From Bacillota bacterium (GTDB lineage: Bacteria > Bacillota > Clostridia > Oscillospirales > Ethanoligenentaceae), in NCBI GenBank assembly GCA_023391835.1, contig JAEWAE010000028.1, positions 1 to 8,706 on the forward strand: DNA of 8,706 nt, read 5' to 3'. The position numbers were made by a program, and so were the translations under genes. Below are positions 5,908 to 8,706 of this stretch, in pieces. Each line of letters begins with the position of its first letter. Position 1 is the first letter of the stretch. The notes beneath the pieces are model-generated. The model worked only from the letters and a program-made list of their open reading frames with translations, did no database searches and was not told the origin of the DNA.

Positions 5908-6327
5908 TTATTTGGCCTCGTGCCGCGACATATTGCCGCGCTTGGGATCAATATATTTTTTCAGATCGGACAGCTTCTCGTCGCTGGACTGCTTGAAGCG
6001 GCTGAGCATTTCCTCAAAGGAAAGGTTGTCGTTGTTCCGGGGCCGCCATTCGTAATGATCGGGCCGGCCGGAGGGCGGCCGCTGCCCCGCCGGAGCATCC
6101 ACCCGCTTCATCGAAAGACTGATCTTGCCGTCTGCCAGAATATTCAGGATCTTGACCTTGACGGTCTGATTTTCCTGCACATAATCCCGGATCTCCCGCA
6201 CGAATGTCGGGGCGACTTCGGAAATGTGAACCATCCCCGTTTTGCCCCCGGGCAGCTCGACAAACGCGCCGAACTTTGTAATGCCGGTGACTTTGCCTTC
6301 CACCACGGCTCCAACCTCAAGCTGCAT
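5908..6327 (-). CDS. yabR: S1-domain RNA-binding protein YabR
   Basis: A 139-residue cytoplasmic protein. Residues 1-74 form one S1 (OB-fold) RNA-binding domain: LEVGAVVEGKVTGITKFGAFVEL, GMVHISEVA, and the closing KISLSMKR. A low-complexity Pro/Arg linker (about 77-97) leads to a conserved-looking C-terminal helix, NLSFEEMLSRFKQSSDEKLSDLKK (split in this family as SFEEML and DEKLSDLK), typical of YabR-type proteins next to divIC. B. subtilis YabR is of this kind; its RNA partners are not well defined, so the role in translation or RNA metabolism is inferred from the S1 fold. Start at 6327 is the only in-frame ATG after an upstream stop, with a perfect AGGAGG at 6341-6346, although the 13-base spacer is longer than usual. 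It follows divIC by 77 bases and probably shares its transcript. Confidence 0.93.
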   Translation of the reverse strand: MQLEVGAVVEGKVTGITKFGAFVELPGGKTGMVHISEVAPTFVREIRDYVQENQTVKVKILNILADGKISLSMKRVDAPAGQRPPSGRPDHYEWRPRNNDNLSFEEMLSRFKQSSDEKLSDLKKYIDPKRGNMSRHEAK

Positions 6328-6340
6328 AAAGAATGCTTAT

Positions 6341-6346
6341 CCTCCT
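6341..6346 (-). promoter_or_regulatory. yabR ribosome binding site with long spacer
   Basis: AGGAGG on the minus strand sits 13 bases before the ATG at 6327, more than the usual 5-9. An in-frame TAA lies between the two, so no alternative upstream start is possible. Confidence 0.7.
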
Positions 6347-6365
6347 TAAACCCTGTACCCGTCAC

Positions 6366-6389
6366 TGGCGGGGGAATCCTGCCCCGCCA
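6366..6389 (-). other. Hairpin between divIC and yabR
   Basis: TGGCGGGG and CCCCGCCA (6366-6373 with 6382-6389) form a perfect eight-pair stem with an eight-base loop, 15 bases after the divIC stop. No T run follows on the minus strand, so it is not an intrinsic terminator. A role in mRNA stability or processing is possible but inferred. Confidence 0.5.
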
Positions 6390-6404
6390 CAGGTCACACC
6401 CGGC

Positions 6405-6683
6405 TCAATTGCCAGGGACGTTGACATAAATGTGCTCGTTCGGTCGCGCATAGCCCAGCGTATCCCTTGCGACGCTTTCCATATACTGATCGTTGTTTTC
6501 CGACAGCGACCGTTGGAGCTCGTCGTCCCGGCTCAGCTGCTGCTGGTACTGCAGTTTCAAAGAGGATATCTCCGTCTTTTTCCGCCCGATTTCCAGCTGC
6601 TGCTGGATCAGCACCACCGCAATATACACAGCGAATGAAAAAACCGCCAACCGCAACAGCAGGCTCTTGCGTCGCTTTTTCAT
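6405..6683 (-). CDS. divIC: Septum formation initiator DivIC (FtsB-like)
   Basis: A 92-residue bitopic membrane protein of the FtsB/DivIC family. It joins FtsL and DivIB (FtsQ) in the complex that activates septal peptidoglycan synthesis. A basic cytoplasmic N-terminus (MKKRRK) is followed by one membrane segment (about 9-27) and an external coiled coil (about 28-65, rich in Gln, Leu and charged residues). The family's C-terminal stretch follows: YMESVARDTLGYARPNEHIYV (67-87). Length and order fit the family. Start at 6683 is the first ATG, followed by the basic residues expected before the membrane segment; its ribosome binding site (GGTG) is weak. It lies 19 bases after yabQ. A sigma-A promoter inside the yabQ 3' end (6748-6777) can drive it independently of the sporulation genes. 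Confidence 0.93.
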   Translation of the reverse strand: MKKRRKSLLLRLAVFSFAVYIAVVLIQQQLEIGRKKTEISSLKLQYQQQLSRDDELQRSLSENNDQYMESVARDTLGYARPNEHIYVNVPGN

Positions 6684-6702
6684 TTCACCGGCCCCCGCAG
6701 TC

Positions 6703-7230
6703 TCATTTCGGGCGGCTCTTCTGCCTGCGCCGCCATGTGTGTCTTTTATTATACATCATGTTCCGTTTGGGTTTCAAGCGCATTTTCAGGGGATTGACCG
6801 CTTTTTTCACAACTCCCCCGGTTTTTTGCGCGCTCCGGCGCAACCCCGTACCGACGCGCCCGCCCAGCCGGCGTATGGGCGGGCGGAGACGCTCGCCGCA
6901 AAAGCGCACTGCCCGGCGGGTCTGTTCCGTCGCGGCCCGCGCGCCCCGCATCAGCGGCCGGCTGACCGTCAGCAGCCAGATCACCGCGCCCAGCAGCTCC
7001 CCCTCCAACAGAAAAAAACGGATGCCGCCCCGGTTGCCCGCCAACAGGAACAGAAACGTGGCCGCGGCGCACAGCAGGAAAAAGAGAATATCCAGCAGCG
7101 CCAGAGCCACCCGGCCGCAGGGGACGATGAGCCGGAATATACGGAACAAATCATACAGAAGGCCCAGCGCCGCCCCCACCGCGCATGCGACGAGGAAAAC
7201 CAGCATCTGGGCCGGCACCGAAACCGCCAA
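6703..7230 (-). CDS. yabQ: Spore cortex biosynthesis protein YabQ
   Basis: A 175-residue membrane protein. In B. subtilis YabQ is made in the mother cell under sigma-E, localises to the forespore outer membrane and is needed for cortex formation. The sequence has three hydrophobic segments (about 8-27, 41-64, 73-89), including the family-like LGLLYDLFRIFR at 22-33 and the acidic LLEGELLG in the third. The last 85 residues are strongly basic (many Arg and Lys) and probably cytoplasmic; this tail is poorly conserved in the family. Translation most likely starts at TTG (7228-7230): it gives the expected MAVSVPAQM N-terminus, and GAGGA (7240-7244), overlapping the yabP stop, is nine bases upstream. 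The nearby ATGs at 7235-7239 are out of frame. It is coupled to yabP (12-base gap), and a promoter for divIC lies in its 3' end. Confidence 0.9.
   Translation of the reverse strand: MAVSVPAQMLVFLVACAVGAALGLLYDLFRIFRLIVPCGRVALALLDILFFLLCAAATFLFLLAGNRGGIRFFLLEGELLGAVIWLLTVSRPLMRGARAATEQTRRAVRFCGERLRPPIRRLGGRVGTGLRRSAQKTGGVVKKAVNPLKMRLKPKRNMMYNKRHTWRRRQKSRPK
6748..6777 (-). promoter_or_regulatory. Intragenic sigma-A promoter in yabQ for divIC-yabR
   Basis: On the minus strand, inside the coding sequence of the YabQ basic tail, TTGAAA (6772-6777), an 18-base spacer and a perfect TATAAT (6748-6753) form a good housekeeping promoter. The predicted start near 6741 gives divIC a leader of about 58 bases. 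DivIC is needed in growing cells, whereas yabPQ appear to be under sigma-E, so such a promoter is functionally expected. Confidence 0.7.
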
Positions 7231-7239
7231 AGCCCATCA

Positions 7240-7244
7240 TCCTC
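7240..7244 (-). promoter_or_regulatory. yabQ ribosome binding site, supporting a TTG start
   Basis: GAGGA overlaps the yabP stop codon and lies nine bases before the TTG at 7228-7230. The out-of-frame ATGs between the site and the TTG would not give a YabQ product. Confidence 0.65.
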
Positions 7245-7533
7245 ATCTGAATATCCGGCCGAAAAAGCCGCCCGAGCTGCCGGGCGCTTCGTCCCGGTAG
7301 GAAAGGGACTGGATATCCCCCTCGATGCTCACCTCGCCCGATTCCACGTTGAGTTTATTCATGTGCAGGCTGTTGCCGCGGACGGTCAGCTCGCCCATCT
7401 CGGTAAACAGCACCACTGCTTCTTCGTCGAAGCTGTCCACATCCGACACGCCGGAAACGGTCAGCGCGTGGCGGTCTTCCAGAATCACATTATGGATTTT
7501 TTTGACGACTTTCTTGTCTTCCACCATCGCCAT
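7243..7533 (-). CDS. yabP: Sporulation protein YabP
   Basis: A 96-residue YabP-family protein, close to the roughly 100 residues of B. subtilis YabP. YabP proteins are mother-cell sporulation proteins of the spore coat/envelope; YqfC is the paralogous form. The core is a run of short beta strands: HNVILEDRHALTVSGVSDVDSFDEEAVVLFTEMGELTVRG (about 14-53), then LHMNKLNVESGEVSIEGDIQSLSYRD (56-81), with a Gly/Phe-rich end. No signal peptide or membrane segment is seen. The frame is open to 7764, but that would cross a terminator and the end of rqcP. ATG 7533 has GGGAGG 11 bases upstream and gives the family N-terminus; ATG 7527 is the alternative. A sigma-E-like promoter (7589-7618) precedes it, and yabQ follows after 12 bases. 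Confidence 0.93.
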   Translation of the reverse strand: MAMVEDKKVVKKIHNVILEDRHALTVSGVSDVDSFDEEAVVLFTEMGELTVRGNSLHMNKLNVESGEVSIEGDIQSLSYRDEAPGSSGGFFGRIFR

Positions 7534-7544
7534 GGCATGCTTTC

Positions 7545-7550
7545 CCTCCC
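7545..7550 (-). promoter_or_regulatory. yabP ribosome binding site
   Basis: GGGAGG on the minus strand, 11 bases upstream of ATG 7533 and 17 bases upstream of ATG 7527, favours the former and rules out the much longer frame opening at 7764. Confidence 0.7.
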
Positions 7551-7588
7551 GCACGGGCACCCGGCCCGCCCCGTCTTTTGCTGTTTTC

Positions 7589-7618
7589 AATATATGACGG
7601 ATGTCCACCCGATATGAC
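7589..7618 (-). promoter_or_regulatory. Sigma-E (mother-cell sporulation) promoter of yabP-yabQ
   Basis: The minus strand reads GTCATATC (7611-7618), a 14-base spacer and CATATATT (7589-7596). The B. subtilis sigma-E consensus is about KMATATT, 13-15 bases, CATACAMT, so the -35 matches at six of seven and the -10 at six of eight, with the right spacing. It lies between the rqcP terminator hairpin and yabP, and yabP/yabQ are sigma-E-dependent in B. subtilis. No sigma-A promoter competes here. Confidence 0.72.
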
Positions 7619-7657
7619 AAACCCGCCGCGGGGAGCAAAATACTCCCTGCGGCGGGT
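7619..7657 (-). terminator. Strong hairpin terminator after rqcP
   Basis: 7643-7657 pairs with 7621-7635 in a 15-pair stem (one G-T) with a seven-base loop. Only TTTGTC follows on the minus strand, so the U tract is short although the stem is very stable. It lies 42 bases after the rqcP stop and just before the sigma-E promoter, as expected for a boundary between a vegetative and a sporulation transcript. Confidence 0.7.
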
Positions 7658-7699
7658 CGCACACACGGCAGCCCTGCGGCGCCCGTGCGGGTATCCGCA

Positions 7700-7948
7700 T
7701 CAGTTTTCTTCCAGGATGCGGTAAAGCGCCGAAGCGCCCTCTTTGGTGGTGTAGGCCGGCGCATCCAGCACCTCGGCGCGGAGAACGTGCCCGCCCAGCG
7801 AAAGCTCCAGAATGTCGCCGGGCTTGACGTCGTAGGAAGCCCGGGCCGGGCGGCCGTTGACCTTGACGCGCTGGGCGTCGCAGGCTTCGTTGGCCACCGT
7901 CCGCCGTTTGATCAGGCGGGAAATTTTCAGATATTTATCCAGCCGCAT
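7700..7948 (-). CDS. rqcP: RqcP, S4-domain factor of ribosome-associated quality control (formerly YabO)
   Basis: An 82-residue S4-domain protein. In B. subtilis RqcP binds obstructed 50S subunits beside the P-site tRNA and works with RqcH to add C-terminal alanine tails to stalled chains. The S4 fold is plain: MRLDKYLKISRLIKRRTVA, then EACDAQRVKVNGRPARASYDV and VKPGDILEL (41-49). The arginine- and lysine-rich helix (11-16) is the RNA-contact face. Length matches the family (about 80-90). The ATG at 7948 has a GGTGAG-type site about five bases upstream. Neighbours downstream are yabP-yabQ-divIC, the classical Firmicute order; hup is interposed between it and mazG. No promoter is visible between the hup terminators and this gene, so it may depend on readthrough. 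Confidence 0.95.
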   Translation of the reverse strand: MRLDKYLKISRLIKRRTVANEACDAQRVKVNGRPARASYDVKPGDILELSLGGHVLRAEVLDAPAYTTKEGASALYRILEEN

Positions 7949-7979
7949 ATGCTCACCGCCTTTGGGGCCGGAGACCCGG

Positions 7980-8011
7980 AATATAAATAACGCCCCCGGG
8001 CGTCGGGGGCG
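7980..8011 (-). terminator. Second hairpin terminator after hup
   Basis: CGCCCCCG/CGGGGGCG (8004-8011 with 7991-7998) is a perfect eight-pair GC stem with a five-base loop, followed on the minus strand by TTATTTATATT. It lies only 31 bases upstream of the rqcP start, leaving little room for a separate promoter. Confidence 0.75.
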
Positions 8012-8030
8012 GTCGGGACTGTGCCGGGGA

Positions 8031-8065
8031 AAATCCGGCCGCGTGCCTGCAAGACCCGCGGCCGG
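8031..8065 (-). terminator. First hairpin terminator after hup
   Basis: CCGGCCGCG/CGCGGCCGG (8057-8065 with 8035-8043) is a perfect nine-pair stem with a 13-base loop, starting seven bases after the hup stop and followed by ATTTT on the minus strand. Together with the next hairpin it forms a tandem terminator. Confidence 0.7.
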
Positions 8066-8072
8066 CCGCGCA

Positions 8073-8348
8073 TTACTTGGAGACGGCGTCCTTGAGGGAT
8101 TTGCCGGCCTTGAACACGGGATAGTTGGAAGCCGGGATCATGATTTCCTGCTTGGTGCGGGGATTGCGGCCCTTGCGCTCCGCGCGCTCATGCACTTCAA
8201 ACGTGCCGAAGCCCACCAGCTGCACCTTTTCCTTCGCCACCAGCGACTCTTCGATCGCGCTGAGCACCGCGCTCGTGGCCTTTTCGGCGTCTTTCTTGGA
8301 AAGTCCCGTTTTTTCTGCAACCGCTGCAGTCAGTTCCGTTTTTGTCAT
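8073..8348 (-). CDS. hup: DNA-binding protein HU
   Basis: A 91-residue HU, the usual length of about 90. HU homodimers bind and bend DNA non-specifically and compact the nucleoid. The N-terminal helical part (MTKTELTAAVAEKTGLSKKD, then ATSAVLSAIEESL) is followed by the family signature VQLVGFGTFEVHERAERKGRNP (43-63, read as GFGTFE and RKGRNP) and the beta-arm with the DNA-intercalating Pro63. The arm tip reads RTKQEIMIPAS, where many HUs have QTG after RNP. The C-terminal VFKAGKSLKDAV is typical. Start at 8348 has GGAGG eight bases upstream; the in-frame ATG at 8363 overlaps that site. It lies 63 bases after mazG, without a visible promoter of its own, and is followed by two terminators. Confidence 0.97.
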   Translation of the reverse strand: MTKTELTAAVAEKTGLSKKDAEKATSAVLSAIEESLVAKEKVQLVGFGTFEVHERAERKGRNPRTKQEIMIPASNYPVFKAGKSLKDAVSK

Positions 8349-8356
8349 AATAATTT

Positions 8357-8361
8357 CCTCC
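8357..8361 (-). promoter_or_regulatory. hup ribosome binding site
   Basis: GGAGG eight bases upstream of ATG 8348 fixes the start. The in-frame ATG at 8363 lies upstream of and overlaps this site and would add five residues (MEEII) not normal for HU. Confidence 0.85.
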
Positions 8362-8390
8362 ATTTTTGGGTCTTTCTTATTGAAATCCCT

Positions 8391-8404
8391 CCGGGTGACC
8401 CCGG
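8391..8404 (-). other. Small hairpin between mazG and hup
   Basis: CCGGG/CCCGG (8400-8404 with 8391-8395) forms a five-pair stem with a four-base loop, seven bases after the mazG stop. Three T residues follow after AGGGA. It is too weak and too poor in T to call a terminator. Confidence 0.3.
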
Positions 8405-8411
8405 GACGGAA

Positions 8412-8706
8412 TTACAACGCGTCTTGCGGCGCCCAGAGCTCGCCGCGCCGGTCGGTCGGCATGGCGGACGGCGGTTGCCCGTCGGCTGCGGTCTCCCGCT
8501 CCGCCCGGGCGAACCGGCCGATAAAGCGGTCGGTCGCCTCCGTGAGAGCCTGCTCCGGCTCAACCTCAAGCGCACAGGCCAGAGCGACCGCTGCAAAAAG
8601 CAGCTCGCCCGCCGCCCGGGCACCGGCCGCCCGGTTTCCTCCGGCGGCTTCGGCCCGGCCCAGCGCCGCGCGCGCCATTTCCGCCGCCTCGCCCACACCC
8701 GGCGCC
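8412..8706 (-). CDS. mazG: MazG-like nucleotide pyrophosphohydrolase, C-terminal part (5' end outside window)
   Basis: The last 97 or so codons of a MazG-family gene; the frame runs open to the right edge. MazG enzymes hydrolyse NTPs to NMP and pyrophosphate and help clear abnormal nucleotides. What is seen is the C-terminal helical domain: GELLFAAVALACALEVEPEQALTEATDRF and RFARAER align with the family's GDLLFATVNLARHLG, ALQKANEKF and RFREVER. The helix before it, VGEAAEMARAAL, aligns with VFEELDEARYEA. Compared with E. coli MazG, the second acidic metal motif ExxD reads AAGE, and the EExxE helix has lost its second Glu. The end DRRGELWAPQDAL replaces the usual LEEMDALWEEAK type tail. Identification also rests on position: mazG is the neighbour of hup/rqcP in Firmicutes. 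An internal GTG at 8696 should not be taken as the start. Confidence 0.75.
   Translation of the reverse strand, partial: APGVGEAAEMARAALGRAEAAGGNRAAGARAAGELLFAAVALACALEVEPEQALTEATDRFIGRFARAERETAADGQPPSAMPTDRRGELWAPQDAL

Noticed and set aside
4704..5996. 430-codon open frame on the plus strand
   Set aside because: Antisense to the amidohydrolase and the end of yabR; no domain, no start signals, composition of a shadow frame.
7534..7764. Extension of yabP upstream to 7764
   Set aside because: It would run through the rqcP end, a terminator hairpin and the sigma-E promoter, and the added residues do not resemble YabP.
1..8706. CRISPR array, insertion sequence, prophage or defence island
   Set aside because: No direct repeats with spacers, no transposase or integrase frame, no terminal inverted repeats, and every gene belongs to a core Firmicute family.

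Overview
The window is chromosomal DNA from a GC-rich, spore-forming Firmicute of the Clostridia, most like Oscillospiraceae/Ruminococcaceae. This rests on the CIRCE-controlled groES-groEL operon, the Firmicute cluster mazG-hup-rqcP-yabP-yabQ-divIC-yabR with its two sporulation genes, a long-form ribosome hibernation factor, and strong GGAGG-type ribosome binding sites. No species can be named from sequence alone. All twelve genes lie on the minus strand, so the map is transcribed from right to left. The long plus-strand open frames are shadows produced by high GC content.

In transcription order: (1) the 5'-truncated mazG at the right edge, then hup (HU), which ends in two tandem hairpin terminators. 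(2) rqcP (S4-domain ribosome rescue factor), followed by a strong hairpin. (3) yabP-yabQ (spore coat/cortex genes), preceded by a very good match to a mother-cell sigma-E promoter. (4) divIC and yabR (S1 domain); a good sigma-A promoter for these lies inside the 3' end of yabQ, which would uncouple division genes from sporulation genes. (5) a 150-base structured non-coding stretch ending in a strong terminator, then a metal-dependent amidohydrolase. (6) hpf, with its own extended -10 promoter, a structured leader and a strong terminator. (7) an RlmL/YpsC-type rRNA methyltransferase. (8) groES-groEL with a sigma-A promoter, CIRCE and a terminator. (9) at the left edge, a clear sigma-A promoter reading out of the window, followed by G-rich DNA that includes a 17-base homopolymer.

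The theme is housekeeping around translation and protein quality: ribosome hibernation (hpf), rRNA modification (rlmL), rescue of stalled 50S subunits (rqcP), folding (groESL), nucleotide clean-up (mazG), nucleoid structure (hup), and septum/spore formation (divIC, yabP, yabQ). I see no mobile element, CRISPR array, tRNA or defence system, and no convincing undescribed system. The points worth checking are regulatory: the sigma-E and intragenic sigma-A promoters, the structured RNA between yabR and the amidohydrolase, the hairpins between groES and groEL, the degenerate MazG metal site, and the homopolymer at the left edge.
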